From positions 1 through 33,580 of the forward strand of contig JBNJEH010000032.1 in assembly GCA_051745635.1 (NCBI GenBank): a stretch of 33,580 nucleotides of DNA, read 5' to 3'. Position numbers and translations under genes: made by a program. How positions within the stretch are numbered: the first letter of the stretch is position 1; each line of letters opens with the position of its first letter. Of this stretch, positions 4,837 through 14,172 are shown piece after piece. The stretch comes from Brumimicrobium sp051745635. Its GTDB lineage: Bacteria; Bacteroidota; Bacteroidia; Flavobacteriales_D; Crocinitomicaceae. The notes under the pieces are model-generated. The model searched no databases and was not told the DNA's origin. It worked only from the letters and a program-made list of their open reading frames with translations.

Positions 4837-7752
4837 ATGCTTGTAAAAAAACTACTTATCGCTTCTTTGACTTTAGCGAGTCTGGGAGTGTGGGGTCAAA
4901 AGAATCAAATTCAACCTGCATCGCTGTCACAAACAAATACGGCAGCGCCATCGGTTGATTTAAACTCCAACGAAAAAACTTTAACTTGTGTAGATACCCT
5001 GCGTTACCCACAATTTAAGGAACAACGCTTGGGAACATCAGCATTCTATCTTTTCGATTTGTGGACTGATGATAATGAAGGGCTTTCACAAAAATATGAT
5101 TTGAACGGAACCAATGTCTCCATTAGTGAGGTTGAATTTTTTGGTCGTTTAGATCCGGGGCAATTCGGCACTCCAGTTACTGTAGAGGCAGCAATTTATT
5201 CCGTGGATGCGAATAATAATCCGCAAACACAGTTAGGCGCTGGAACACTGACAATTAATGATACGATACAGTCGTACCGCTATATCTCGCTAAACACACC
5301 TGTTGTCGTATCTTCTGATTATGCTGTAGTCATTGAGCCAACAACTCCTGGTGGTATAATGGAAATCATGATTAGCGATATCGTTCCAGGTCAGTCATGG
5401 GATGAGGATTTAGCAAGAATTAAATCAGATTATTACTCTGGTTCAGGAGGTAATTGGGTAAGCGTATTAGATTTTTCAAATAACTCACCAGAATGGACTA
5501 ATGGTACGGCTGATTTCGAGGGGGTGATCACGCCCATAGTATCCTATGTCGTAGACCCTGGTTTTACAGCTACTCCAGACCCCGCTTGTGAGAATGAGCA
5601 GGTAACATTTACAAACAATGCTGCTGCCCAGGATATTCTCAGTAACAGAATGTACACTTACGACGTTTTTCAAACTTATTTTGGTTTGGCAACTGTCGAT
5701 TCTACATATCTTTACGCATACGGTGACGGTTCCCCAGCTACAACGGGGCCCAATGCAACGCACACCTATTCTCCTGCAGGATCGTACACAGCTGTGCAAT
5801 ACAATTTAGCCGGTGTTTTGAGAAACTGTATTGATACTGTCAACCAGACCATCACTGTAGATCCATTAGATGATGCTACGTTCTCATACAGTGCATCAGA
5901 ATACTGTACGTCAGGAACGGATCCATCGCCCACAACCAATAGTACCGGTACATTCTCGGCAACACCATCAGGGCTAACTTTCGTTGATGCCTCGACGGGT
6001 GAAATCGATCTTAGTGCCTCATCGACGGGTTCTTACGATATCACATTCCAAACCAACGGAACATGTCCAAATTCTTCAACAATAACGGTAGATATCAGTG
6101 ATCCCGCATCAGCTGAATTCTCTTATTCTCAAGCACAATATTGCGGAGATGGTACAACGGCCGCTGCAACATTAGCCGCTGGCGCAACTGCAGGAACATT
6201 TACGGCGGGATCAGGACTCACGATCAATGGGTTTAATGGTGAAATCGATATCGCTGCCAGTGCTGCAGGAACTTACACGGTTACGAATACAGTAGCTGCC
6301 ACGCCAGGATGTCCACAGGCAACGCATTCAGAAACAGTCGAAATCATAGCTGCAGATGATGCCTCGTTCGCTTATTCTTCCAATACACTTTGTTTGGGCG
6401 GAACGAATGAGACACCAACAATCAACGCTACGGGTAATTTTACAGCTACACCTACCGGATTGGTTTTTGCAGATGCCTCAACAGGTGAAATCGATATGGG
6501 AGCGAGTAATGCTGATACCTACGATATTACATTCCAAACCAATGGTACATGTCCGAGTTCTTCAACACAGTCAGTTACGCTAACCAACTCACCTGATGCC
6601 ACGTTTACATACAGCGCTAATGAGTTCTGTGCAGAAGTTGGAACAGAGGCTCCGAACTTTCCTGCCGGTTCCAGTGCAGGTACATTCTCGGCTACGCCTT
6701 CCGGATTGGTCATAAATGGTACGAACGGAGAAATAACACTGGACGCCAGTACTCCGAATACGTATAATGTGACAAATACCATTGCAGCTTCAGGTTCTTG
6801 TCCTCAGGTCACAGAAACTGTTACTGTTACTATCAACGGGTTGCCAAGCGTCGATGCAGGAGCAGATCAGGATGTTTGCGATGGTGATCAGGTAACACTT
6901 ACGGCAACTGGTGCAGATACTTACTCATGGGATAATGGCATCACGCAGGGAACTGCCTTCAATCCAGCTGTCGGATCAGAAACATACACAGTGATCGGAA
7001 CTGATGCAAACGGCTGCGAAAATGATGATGCTGTTACCGTTAATGTTTTCGAAAACCCAACAGTGGATGCAGGTACAGATGTTACTGTATGTGAAGGAGA
7101 AGAAGTAACACTCACCGCTACGGCATCTATGGGAACTGTATCATGGGATAACGGTATTTCTGATGGCACACCATTTAATGCAACGACGACAACTACATAC
7201 ACGACGACTGCTGACAACAACGGTTGTACGGCGACGGATCAAGTGACGGTTACCGTGAATGAACTGCCCGCAGTGACACTTGGAGACGACAGCGAACTGT
7301 GTTTGCAGGACGATGTTATTTCACTGACAGGTTCTCCTCAGGGAGGTACTTACAGCGGTACGGGCGTTACAGGTAATGAATTCGATCCTGATGCTGCAGG
7401 TGTTGGAATGCACGAAATCACTTACTCCTATACAGATGGAAATGGTTGTGAAAATACAGCGACACAGATGATTACAGTAGATGACTGTGCCTCTATCGTT
7501 GAAAATGCAATGGCAAATATCTCAATCGCTCCGAACCCGGCTTCTGAATTCATCGAAGTGCGTTCAGGAGAAGGTAACGCTATTGAGCAAGTACAGCTGA
7601 TGAATACAGCAGGTCAGGTTATACCTGTAAATACTTCAAACGAAGCTGCCAACAGTTTAAATGTCGATGTTCAACATGTTGCTACGGGAACATACTTCCT
7701 GAATATCCTTACACAACAAGGAAATACTGTAAGAAAAGTAGTGGTTGAATAA
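4837..7752 (+). CDS. Large repetitive T9SS-secreted surface protein
   Basis: A 971-residue secreted protein. Residues 1-21 are a signal peptide (LVKKLLIASLTLASLGVWG). Residues 60-240 form an all-beta domain of unknown role that ends in an SGSGGNWVSV stretch. A PKD-like domain (ACENEQVTFTN to the YGDGSPATT turn) covers about 245-344. Four repeats of about 80 residues begin near 345, 422, 507 and 585, each with FSYS/FAYS, a cysteine, ASTGEI and a second cysteine (TCPNSS, TCPSSS). Three Ig/PKD-like repeats with DAG-D-VC and NGC cysteine pairs begin near 669, 741 and 810. Residues 893-971 are a T9SS type A sorting domain (IAPNPASEF at its start, VATGTYFL and KVVVE at its end). The start was chosen at the ATG followed by the signal peptide. 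Adhesion or matrix function is inferred; it has its own promoter and terminator. Confidence 0.88.
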   Translation: MLVKKLLIASLTLASLGVWGQKNQIQPASLSQTNTAAPSVDLNSNEKTLTCVDTLRYPQFKEQRLGTSAFYLFDLWTDDNEGLSQKYDLNGTNVSISEVEFFGRLDPGQFGTPVTVEAAIYSVDANNNPQTQLGAGTLTINDTIQSYRYISLNTPVVVSSDYAVVIEPTTPGGIMEIMISDIVPGQSWDEDLARIKSDYYSGSGGNWVSVLDFSNNSPEWTNGTADFEGVITPIVSYVVDPGFTATPDPACENEQVTFTNNAAAQDILSNRMYTYDVFQTYFGLATVDSTYLYAYGDGSPATTGPNATHTYSPAGSYTAVQYNLAGVLRNCIDTVNQTITVDPLDDATFSYSASEYCTSGTDPSPTTNSTGTFSATPSGLTFVDASTGEIDLSASSTGSYDITFQTNGTCPNSSTITVDISDPASAEFSYSQAQYCGDGTTAAATLAAGATAGTFTAGSGLTINGFNGEIDIAASAAGTYTVTNTVAATPGCPQATHSETVEIIAADDASFAYSSNTLCLGGTNETPTINATGNFTATPTGLVFADASTGEIDMGASNADTYDITFQTNGTCPSSSTQSVTLTNSPDATFTYSANEFCAEVGTEAPNFPAGSSAGTFSATPSGLVINGTNGEITLDASTPNTYNVTNTIAASGSCPQVTETVTVTINGLPSVDAGADQDVCDGDQVTLTATGADTYSWDNGITQGTAFNPAVGSETYTVIGTDANGCENDDAVTVNVFENPTVDAGTDVTVCEGEEVTLTATASMGTVSWDNGISDGTPFNATTTTTYTTTADNNGCTATDQVTVTVNELPAVTLGDDSELCLQDDVISLTGSPQGGTYSGTGVTGNEFDPDAAGVGMHEITYSYTDGNGCENTATQMITVDDCASIVENAMANISIAPNPASEFIEVRSGEGNAIEQVQLMNTAGQVIPVNTSNEAANSLNVDVQHVATGTYFLNILTQQGNTVRKVVVE

Positions 7753-7776
7753 ACAAGATAATTTATTTGTAGAGAA

Positions 7777-7808
7777 AAGGCTTCCTCACTGAGGGAGCCT
7801 TTTTTATT
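7777..7808 (+). terminator. Intrinsic terminator after the first T9SS cargo gene
   Basis: AAGGCTTCCTC (7777-7787) pairs with GAGGGAGCCTT (7791-7801) over a 3-base loop with one T-G wobble, followed by a T-rich tail. It cleanly ends the 4837-7752 transcript before truA. Confidence 0.88.
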
Positions 7809-7848
7809 TTATGCAACATGATCCAATTCTTTGAGAAATAAATTTTGA

Positions 7849-7856
7849 TATTTTTG
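7849..7856 (+). promoter_or_regulatory. -7 element of the truA promoter
   Basis: TATTTTTG ends 5 bases before the truA ATG. A TTTG at 7830-7833 lies only 15 bases upstream, too close for a standard -33 box. Confidence 0.4.
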
Positions 7857-7861
7857 ACCTT

Positions 7862-8650
7862 ATGCAGAAGGATCGCTTTTATTATATCCTCGAAATACAG
7901 TACCTTGGATTTCGCTATCATGGTTGGCAGCGACAACCCAACGTTCTGACCGTAGAAAAAATGATCAGAAAAACGCTGAATTTCGTCCTGCCTAAACATC
8001 AAACAAAAGTCCTGGCTAGCGGACGTACCGACGCAAAAGTCTCCGCTGAACAGACGTATATCGAATTATTCACGGTATTGCCCATTGAAAATCTGAACCA
8101 CTTTTTCCATTCGTTTAATAAAAATTTACCCGCAGACATTCGGTTGTTGGGGATTCAGGAAACTAATGCCACATTTAATATTATTCAGTCGCCGAAAATC
8201 AAGGAATACCATTACTATTTCGCACATGGCGAAAAATTTCATCCCTTTGCCGCTGCTTTTATGTGTCATCATCACCACGATCTCGACATCGAATTGATGC
8301 AATCCCTCGCGCCGCTTTTTACAGGAACGCGCGATTTTTATTCTTACACCTTCCGTCCCAATCCCGAAACGAAGACGGTTGCCACAATTGATCACGCTGA
8401 ATTGGTGAAAAACACCGATTTTACCGCTTCTTTTTTTCCAGATCGCTCCTACGTACTGAAAGTCATCGGGCGCGGGTTTAAGCGCAATCAAATTCGACTC
8501 ATGATGGGTGCCCTATTTGATGTGGGCTCTGGTGAAATGAGTGTAGATGCGTTCAAAGCGACATTAAACGGTTCTAATCGCATTAAATTATCACATATCG
8601 CCCCGCCTTCAGGATTATTGCTGCACAAGGTCCAGTTTCTCGATGAATGA
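7862..8650 (+). CDS. truA: tRNA pseudouridine synthase A (TruA)-type enzyme
   Basis: 262 residues, the usual length for TruA, which isomerises uridines 38-40 of the tRNA anticodon stem. The start (YYILEIQYLGFRYHGWQRQP) is the family's N-terminal strand and substrate loop. ASGRTDAKVSAEQ carries the catalytic Asp57; the family norm is GRTDAGVHA, so Gly and His are replaced by Lys and Ser, which may alter substrate range but leaves the nucleophile. FTGTRDFYSYTF and the RGFKRNQIRLMMGAL helix complete the fold. The substituted loop suggests a diverged or second TruA-like copy; a standard truA elsewhere in the genome would support that. Start fixed by the -7 element 5 bases upstream. Confidence 0.88.
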   Translation: MQKDRFYYILEIQYLGFRYHGWQRQPNVLTVEKMIRKTLNFVLPKHQTKVLASGRTDAKVSAEQTYIELFTVLPIENLNHFFHSFNKNLPADIRLLGIQETNATFNIIQSPKIKEYHYYFAHGEKFHPFAAAFMCHHHHDLDIELMQSLAPLFTGTRDFYSYTFRPNPETKTVATIDHAELVKNTDFTASFFPDRSYVLKVIGRGFKRNQIRLMMGALFDVGSGEMSVDAFKATLNGSNRIKLSHIAPPSGLLLHKVQFLDE

Positions 8651-8674
8651 ATTTTTTATAACGATAAATAGCTT

Positions 8675-8682
8675 TATATTTG
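8675..8682 (+). promoter_or_regulatory. -7 element before the small secreted protein
   Basis: TATATTTG, 17 bases before the ATG at 8700. The -33 position shows only TTTT. It probably drives both the small gene and the second T9SS cargo gene. Confidence 0.5.
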
Positions 8683-8699
8683 CTATAAATTATCATTCT

Positions 8700-8936
8700 A
8701 TGAAAAGTATATTATCCATAGTTGCCATGACTTTAATGCTCGCTCATTTTTCAACGGCGCAGCAACAAAAGGAAACAAAGCAAATAAAGCAGCAAAAAGA
8801 GAACAGTAAACAAGTTAAAAAACAAGCTGTTCAATTGAAACCTGCTCAGCCTGTTCGTAAAGAACAATCAAAAAGAAGTAAAAAACAACGGGCGACTTTA
8901 AAATCTACCGCTCCTGAAAAAAGAGAGGAGGATTAA
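8700..8936 (+). CDS. Small basic secreted protein of unknown function
   Basis: 78 residues. A signal peptide (KSILSIVAMTLMLAHFSTA, cleavage near residue 20) is followed by a low-complexity tail made almost wholly of Lys, Gln, Glu, Arg and Ser (QQQKETKQIKQQKENSK and similar). The mature part has no cysteine, no obvious fold and a strong positive charge, so it is probably disordered and may bind acidic polymers such as DNA or polysaccharide. It lies 26 bases before the second T9SS cargo gene on the same strand, suggesting co-transcription and perhaps a shared surface role. I do not recognise a family. Confidence 0.65.
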   Translation: MKSILSIVAMTLMLAHFSTAQQQKETKQIKQQKENSKQVKKQAVQLKPAQPVRKEQSKRSKKQRATLKSTAPEKREED

Positions 8937-8962
8937 TTTACCGAATTCTAAAACATCGCATT

Positions 8963-11900
8963 ATGAAACATTTATACAATACGCTATTGCTGATCGGCAC
9001 ATTATTTTTCCTGAATACAGCTTTCACACAGAGTTGTGATACATTGAGGAATTATTCACTATCCGATAACTTTTACGAAATCAGTGGTGCCAACGGTGCT
9101 GCTTTGGGACACGACAAAGTCAACGGAGGAGCGAGCAACGTTGAACAATGGGCAGAACCCTACAATGTTGCCGGACCTATCGAAGTCAGACGATTGCGTT
9201 TCGTTCCCTGGCTGGTACACGATGAAGGGGGTGACGTAATCTTCCACGTTTACAATGACAACGCCGGAACCCCTGGTGCATCTGTGGCATCTGACACGAT
9301 TCCGATAGCAGATTTTTCAGAAAATACGTTCTATCAACTGGATTTCACCAATCCCGCCAGCGTAAATGGTGATTTTTTTGTAGGCTATGAATTAGCTTAC
9401 AATACGCCGCAAGATTCTTTTGCGATATTAGGTACGCACAAACCAGGTGGGGTTAACTACACGCAGCTTTATTTCGATGGCGCCTGGGATGATGCCGACA
9501 ACATTTATACCATTGGTACAGATCCATTTATCAGTGCGTGGCGACTCGACGTGATGGTTTCAAATGCACCTGCTCCTGTAGCAGATTACAATTCAAACTC
9601 AACTGCTTGTTTGAGTGGCGTATTTGAACCCGACGCGAGCATTACAACGAATACCGATCAATACGAATGGATTCTGTGGGACGCCGCAATACAAAACGTA
9701 CAAGATCAACAGACGGGCATCACTCCAACGGTGAATCCTGCCCAGGTTGAAAACGATCAGGTACTGGCTTTATATGCAGATGGAGGGTGTATGACAGATG
9801 TACAAGCGTATTTAGTTGATGTCTTCCCCGATATTTCGGCCAATGTAACTACAACAAATACAACCTGTGAACTCGACAACGGTTCTATCGAAGTTACCAA
9901 CCCGTCGGGAGGTAGTGGAAATTACTCGTATTCAGACGATAATGGCACGTCCTATCAAAGCAACCCCTTATTCAGCAATGAAGCAGCTGGAACATACGAT
10001 GTAGTAGTAGCCAGCGGAGGTAACGGATGTAGTGCAACATACCCGGTCACAGTTGGGGCAACTCCCAAAGAAACCGTTACGGGCGGCTCAGATCAAACGA
10101 TTTGCAAAAATGATAACGCTACGATAACAGCTTCCGGAAATGGAACAATTGAATGGTTTGATGGCACAACATCCGTGGGTACAGGAACTTCAATCACTGT
10201 ATCTCCTGTCGCAACGACGTCTTATGATGCAGTTCTCACAGATGCCAATAACTGTGAAGATACCGCGCAAGTTGTCGTAAACGTAAACCCGCTGCCAGCC
10301 ATCAGTGCCGGAACCGATGATGCAATTTGCGATGGTGATAGCTATACGCTCAACGCGTCTGGTGGGTCAACTTACAGCTGGGATAATGGACTGGGGGCTG
10401 GAGCTTCGCATACCGTTTCTCCTGCTGCAACAACAACATATCAGGTGACTGGAACAGATGGAAACGGATGTCAAAACACAGATGATATTACCATAACAGT
10501 AAACACGTTGCCAACAATTACAGCGAGCGCAGATGCTACCATCTGTTCGGGACAGACGGAGACGATTTCAGCAACCGGAGGAAGTACCTACAGTTGGGAC
10601 AATGGACTGGGTGCAGGTTCGAGTCAGAATGTTACGCCAACAGCGACCACGACTTATGAAGTCACTGGAACCGATGCAAACGGCTGCCAGGGAACGGATC
10701 AGGTAACGATCAATGTGGATCCACTGCCCACTGTGAGTGCGGGAACTGATGCGGCGATCTGCGATGGAGACAACACTACGATCACAGCATCGGGCGCAGA
10801 CACTTACGTATGGGATAACGGCCTCGGTGCTGGTGTAAGTCATCAGGTTTCACCAGCTTCAACGACTGTATATGAAGTTACCGGAACCGACGCCAATGGC
10901 TGTGAAAATACCGCAACGGTTGAAATCACAGTCAATCAGATTGACGACGCATCTTTCACATTCAACAACTTCTGCGAGGCAGCTACGTCCAATGGTCCGA
11001 CCAATATTGCGACAACGGGTGGCTCCTTTGCTTTTAATCCCGTGCCTACTGACGGAGCAACAATTGACGCTTCAACAGGTGAAATCACAGATGGTGTCGC
11101 AGGAACAACGTATTCCGTAGAGTACACAACGAACGGAACGTGTCCGAACTCGTCGGTTGAAACGGTAACTGTCCAGACTGATGATGATCCTTCTTTCACT
11201 TACGATGACATCTGTCTCGGCAATGGTCAACCAATAGCACCGACGAATATTGCCACTCCCGGTGGAACGTTTGACTTTGTAACAACTCCGGCGGATGGCG
11301 CAACCATCGACGCATCCACAGGTACCATTTCCAACCCAACTGTTGGGAGTACTTATAATGTCGAGTACACTACACCTTCTGGAGTTTGTCAAAACAGTTC
11401 CAATACGACTGTGGATGTATTGAATGCTCCAACGATTACAGCATCTGGCGATCAAACAATTTGTGAACAAAATGCTGTCACGGTTTCTGCAACGGGTGGA
11501 GATACCTACAACTGGAACAATGGAGTTGGCGCAGGAGCGAGCCACAGTGTAACGCCGACAACGACGACAACTTATACCGTGACGGGAACTGGAGTAAATG
11601 GCTGCACGAACACGGACGATGTTGTAATTACAGTCAACCCTCTTCCCGCGGTGGATGCAGGAAGTGATCAGACTGTTTGTGAACAAGAGACGGTAAACAT
11701 TTCAGCCTCTGGCGCGTCCACGTTTAACTGGGACAATGGTCTCGGTACAGGAGCTACACAAACATTTACTGCCACTGCAACAACGACATACACGGTCACC
11801 GGAACCGACGCCAATGGATGTTCGAATACAGATGATTTGACGATTACTGTTGATCCATTACCAGCAATCGACGCTGGTGCCGATCAGTCCATTTGTGCTG

Positions 11901-12772
11901 GTGAACAAACCACTATTACGGCAACTGGCGGTAACACTTATAACTGGGATAATAGTCTCGGAGCGGGAGCTGCACACAATATCTCACCTGCAAGTACCAC
12001 GACTTATGAAGTCACAGGAACCGATTTAAACGGCTGTGAAAATACCGACCAGCTGACAGTGACGGTGAATGCGGTACCGACAATCAACGCAGGAGTCGAT
12101 CAGGAAGTATGTGAAGGTGATGAAGTAACGCTTTCCGCAACTGTTTCCAATGGTGCTGTTTCATGGGATAACGGCATTGACGACGGAGTGCCTTTCACGG
12201 CTTCAACGACGACAACATACACGGCTACGGTTAACGACAATGGCTGTACAGCGACAGATGAAGTTGTGGTTACAGTCAATCCGCTGCCGATTGTTTCTGT
12301 TGGCGATGACGAAACAACTTGTATAAATTATGAACCGATTCAGCTGAGCGGCTCTCCTTCCGGGGGAACCTTTAGCGGCGATGGTGTTACCAACAACACT
12401 TTCGATCCCGAAGATGCTGGCGTAGGTACGCACACAGTTACCTACACTTTCCAGGATGGCAATGGTTGTGAAAACACAGCTACACAACAAATCACGGTGG
12501 ACGGCTGTGCTGGTATTGCCGAAAATGCAATAGCGAATGAATATCACATCTTTCCCAATCCGGCAGCAGATTATTTTGAAATAAAAGCACCACACACCAT
12601 CGATCAGGTAAGTGTTTTGAATGCGCTTGGAAAAACTATAGAAAACGTGAATATCACTCAAATTGAGGATAATCACGTGATGGTTACGACGCGTGCACTC
12701 GCCCCTGGGACTTACTTTGTTAAGCTCCGCTCGCAGCAGCACGACACGGTCAAAAAGATCATTGTAAAGTAA
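8963..12772 (+). CDS. Giant repetitive T9SS-secreted surface protein, paralogue of the 4837-7752 product
   Basis: 1269 residues with a signal peptide (residues 1-22, ending LNTAFTQ). Residues 23-200 form a beta-rich N-terminal domain. A SprB-like repeat follows near 295-370. Then come Ig/PKD-like repeats of exactly 72 residues starting at 444, 516 and 588, two repeats of about 80 residues (660-821) with ASTGEI, and three more 72-residue repeats at 822, 894 and 966. A further unit at 1038 and a variant ending GNGCENTATQQITVDGC precede a T9SS type A sorting domain (IFPNPAADYFEI to KKIIVK). Each 72-mer has DAG-D-IC, SWDNGLGAGA, TTTY.VTGTD and NGC. The last 160 residues resemble those of the first cargo protein closely, so the two are recent paralogues. 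An adhesin or matrix role is inferred. Confidence 0.9.
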   Translation: MKHLYNTLLLIGTLFFLNTAFTQSCDTLRNYSLSDNFYEISGANGAALGHDKVNGGASNVEQWAEPYNVAGPIEVRRLRFVPWLVHDEGGDVIFHVYNDNAGTPGASVASDTIPIADFSENTFYQLDFTNPASVNGDFFVGYELAYNTPQDSFAILGTHKPGGVNYTQLYFDGAWDDADNIYTIGTDPFISAWRLDVMVSNAPAPVADYNSNSTACLSGVFEPDASITTNTDQYEWILWDAAIQNVQDQQTGITPTVNPAQVENDQVLALYADGGCMTDVQAYLVDVFPDISANVTTTNTTCELDNGSIEVTNPSGGSGNYSYSDDNGTSYQSNPLFSNEAAGTYDVVVASGGNGCSATYPVTVGATPKETVTGGSDQTICKNDNATITASGNGTIEWFDGTTSVGTGTSITVSPVATTSYDAVLTDANNCEDTAQVVVNVNPLPAISAGTDDAICDGDSYTLNASGGSTYSWDNGLGAGASHTVSPAATTTYQVTGTDGNGCQNTDDITITVNTLPTITASADATICSGQTETISATGGSTYSWDNGLGAGSSQNVTPTATTTYEVTGTDANGCQGTDQVTINVDPLPTVSAGTDAAICDGDNTTITASGADTYVWDNGLGAGVSHQVSPASTTVYEVTGTDANGCENTATVEITVNQIDDASFTFNNFCEAATSNGPTNIATTGGSFAFNPVPTDGATIDASTGEITDGVAGTTYSVEYTTNGTCPNSSVETVTVQTDDDPSFTYDDICLGNGQPIAPTNIATPGGTFDFVTTPADGATIDASTGTISNPTVGSTYNVEYTTPSGVCQNSSNTTVDVLNAPTITASGDQTICEQNAVTVSATGGDTYNWNNGVGAGASHSVTPTTTTTYTVTGTGVNGCTNTDDVVITVNPLPAVDAGSDQTVCEQETVNISASGASTFNWDNGLGTGATQTFTATATTTYTVTGTDANGCSNTDDLTITVDPLPAIDAGADQSICAGEQTTITATGGNTYNWDNSLGAGAAHNISPASTTTYEVTGTDLNGCENTDQLTVTVNAVPTINAGVDQEVCEGDEVTLSATVSNGAVSWDNGIDDGVPFTASTTTTYTATVNDNGCTATDEVVVTVNPLPIVSVGDDETTCINYEPIQLSGSPSGGTFSGDGVTNNTFDPEDAGVGTHTVTYTFQDGNGCENTATQQITVDGCAGIAENAIANEYHIFPNPAADYFEIKAPHTIDQVSVLNALGKTIENVNITQIEDNHVMVTTRALAPGTYFVKLRSQQHDTVKKIIVK
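10292..10939 (+). repeat. Three in-frame 216-bp direct repeats (72 codons each)
   Basis: Units begin at 10292, 10508 and 10724, exactly 216 bases apart, and encode near-identical Ig/PKD-like domains. Blocks such as ACCGATGCAAACGGCTG and GGGATAATGG recur at the same phase. The register is exact, so unequal crossing-over could change copy number without shifting frame. Confidence 0.8.
11426..12073 (+). repeat. Second block of three in-frame 216-bp direct repeats
   Basis: Units begin at 11426, 11642 and 11858, again 216 bases apart, separated from the first block by two repeats of a different type (about 10940-11425). The interruption suggests the array grew by block duplication. Confidence 0.75.
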
Positions 12773-12799
12773 TGACGTAAATACAATTGAAACCTACAT

Positions 12800-12834
12800 A
12801 AAAAGCCGGCAACATTTCGTTTGCTGGCTTTTTT
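12800..12834 (+). terminator. Intrinsic terminator after the second T9SS cargo gene
   Basis: AAAAAGCCGGCAA (12800-12812) pairs with TTGCTGGCTTTTT (12821-12833) around a loop of 8 bases with one wobble pair, and the 3' arm itself supplies the T-tract. It lies 41 bases before the pnuC start. Confidence 0.88.
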
Positions 12835-12874
12835 CTTTTCTTACTTTTATGCCCGTGTTCTACAACAAAAGAAA

Positions 12875-13516
12875 ATGGAGGTACTCACAAGTATATGGAA
12901 TGGAATTCTCGCTACATCATTGGCCGAAGGAATCGGGGTTGTAACAGGTATTCTATATGTGATACTCGCGGGAAAAAAACATATCGCCTGTTGGTTTTTT
13001 GCGATAGTCAGCACCTCAATTTACATTTACCTCTGTTTTTCCAATGCGCTTTTTATTGAGTCAGGATTGCAGGTTTTTTATTTAGTCATGGCCATCTATG
13101 GCTGGATACAATGGAAAAAAGATCAGTCAGAAGACCTCCCGATCAAGCGCTGGAAATGGAGTTATCATGTATTAAATATTTTCGTCAGTGCTGCTGTTAC
13201 CTTATTGCTGGGTTTCCTCATGAGCACGTATACCCGGCAACAAAGTCCTTATCTGGATGCCTTTACAACTGTTTTTAGCCTTGCCGCTACCTTCATGGTC
13301 ACACAGCGCGTGCTGGAAAACTGGCTTTACTGGATTGTTATCGACATCGCACTGGGAGTATTGTACGCCTCGCGTGATTTGTACTTAACGGGTGTACAGT
13401 ATTTGGTCTTTGCAATAATTGCCGCTTTTGCTTTTTACTCCTGGCTGCGATACTACAGACTTCAAGGTCCTCAAAAGCCAACCGCGAATCCTGAACTCAT
13501 AGACAACGAAACATGA
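12875..13516 (+). CDS. pnuC: PnuC-type nicotinamide riboside transporter
   Basis: An inner-membrane facilitator for nicotinamide riboside (or related nucleosides), 213 residues with about seven hydrophobic helices. The aromatic signatures of the PnuC fold are present: LVMAIYGWIQWKK in the fourth helix region and ENWLYWIVIDIALGVLYASR, where the Asn, Trp and Asp residues line the substrate site. I put the start at MEVLTSIWNGIL (12875) because the longer frame begins inside the terminator hairpin. Its last four bases overlap the ATGA of the kinase gene. Uptake by PnuC is driven by phosphorylation of the substrate in the cytosol, which the next gene product should provide. Thiamine-specific relatives (PnuT) exist, but no thiamine gene is nearby. 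Confidence 0.9.
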   Translation: MEVLTSIWNGILATSLAEGIGVVTGILYVILAGKKHIACWFFAIVSTSIYIYLCFSNALFIESGLQVFYLVMAIYGWIQWKKDQSEDLPIKRWKWSYHVLNIFVSAAVTLLLGFLMSTYTRQQSPYLDAFTTVFSLAATFMVTQRVLENWLYWIVIDIALGVLYASRDLYLTGVQYLVFAIIAAFAFYSWLRYYRLQGPQKPTANPELIDNET

Positions 13517-14043
13517 TTCGAATAGCTGTTACAGGCCCTGAAAGTACGGGAAAAACAACATTGTCAAATGCCCTGGCTCATCATTTTGAAGCCCCGTGGC
13601 ACGAAGAGTATGCGCGCGAGTATCTTCAACAACTTCAGAGAGCGTATAATTACGAAGATTTGTCAGCCATAGCGCAGGCACAAAATGAACAAAGAAAACA
13701 AGCATCGCGCGAACAACTCGTTATTCACGACACCGAGAACCTCGTACTCAAAGTTTGGGCAGCATTCAAATTTAAAAAGTGTCCTTCAATTATTGAACAA
13801 CTGCTTTCCGATCAACATTACGATCACTATTTTTTATGCAGTCCTCAGGGAATAGCCTGGGAAGAAGATCCGCTGCGCGAACATCCGGAACGGCGGCAGG
13901 AGCTTTTCGCAATCTATGAACGCCATTTACAACAACTATCCCTTGACTACACGGTTTTAACCGGGTCACTGGAATCCCGTCTGGACACGGCTGTTGATGT
14001 AATCGATGATTTGTTGCTCTCCAGAGGAGGCTTTTGCGTCTAA
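13513..14043 (+). CDS. NadR-like nicotinamide riboside kinase (P-loop NTPase)
   Basis: 176 residues matching the C-terminal kinase domain of NadR without its DNA-binding and adenylyltransferase domains. Walker A is GPESTGKTT (residues 8-16). A cluster typical of this kinase follows: WHEEYAREYL, then IHDTENLVLKVW with the Walker B-like Asp, then the lid region DPLREHPERRQELF. It should phosphorylate nicotinamide riboside to nicotinamide mononucleotide, trapping what PnuC imports and feeding NAD synthesis. The ATGA overlap with pnuC indicates translational coupling, and the pair forms a complete uptake-and-trap module. Confidence 0.85.
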   Translation: MIRIAVTGPESTGKTTLSNALAHHFEAPWHEEYAREYLQQLQRAYNYEDLSAIAQAQNEQRKQASREQLVIHDTENLVLKVWAAFKFKKCPSIIEQLLSDQHYDHYFLCSPQGIAWEEDPLREHPERRQELFAIYERHLQQLSLDYTVLTGSLESRLDTAVDVIDDLLLSRGGFCV

Positions 14044-14172
14044 ATCCAACATTTGATGAAATGATGGAAGTGACACCCAATCCAATGTCTTTAAAGGACA
14101 AACCCGGCAGCGTCCGACCACAAGTCCATTCGTCAATTAGGCAGAAATGTTCAAAACCGTTACCTTTACAAC

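Noticed and set aside
11072..11686. 204-codon minus-strand frame within the second T9SS gene
   Set aside because: Antisense shadow of the repeated domains (rich in Arg, Cys and Ser), with no start context and a clear coding signal on the other strand.
12203..12742. 179-codon minus-strand frame within the second T9SS gene
   Set aside because: Also a shadow of the sorting-domain region; no conserved motif.
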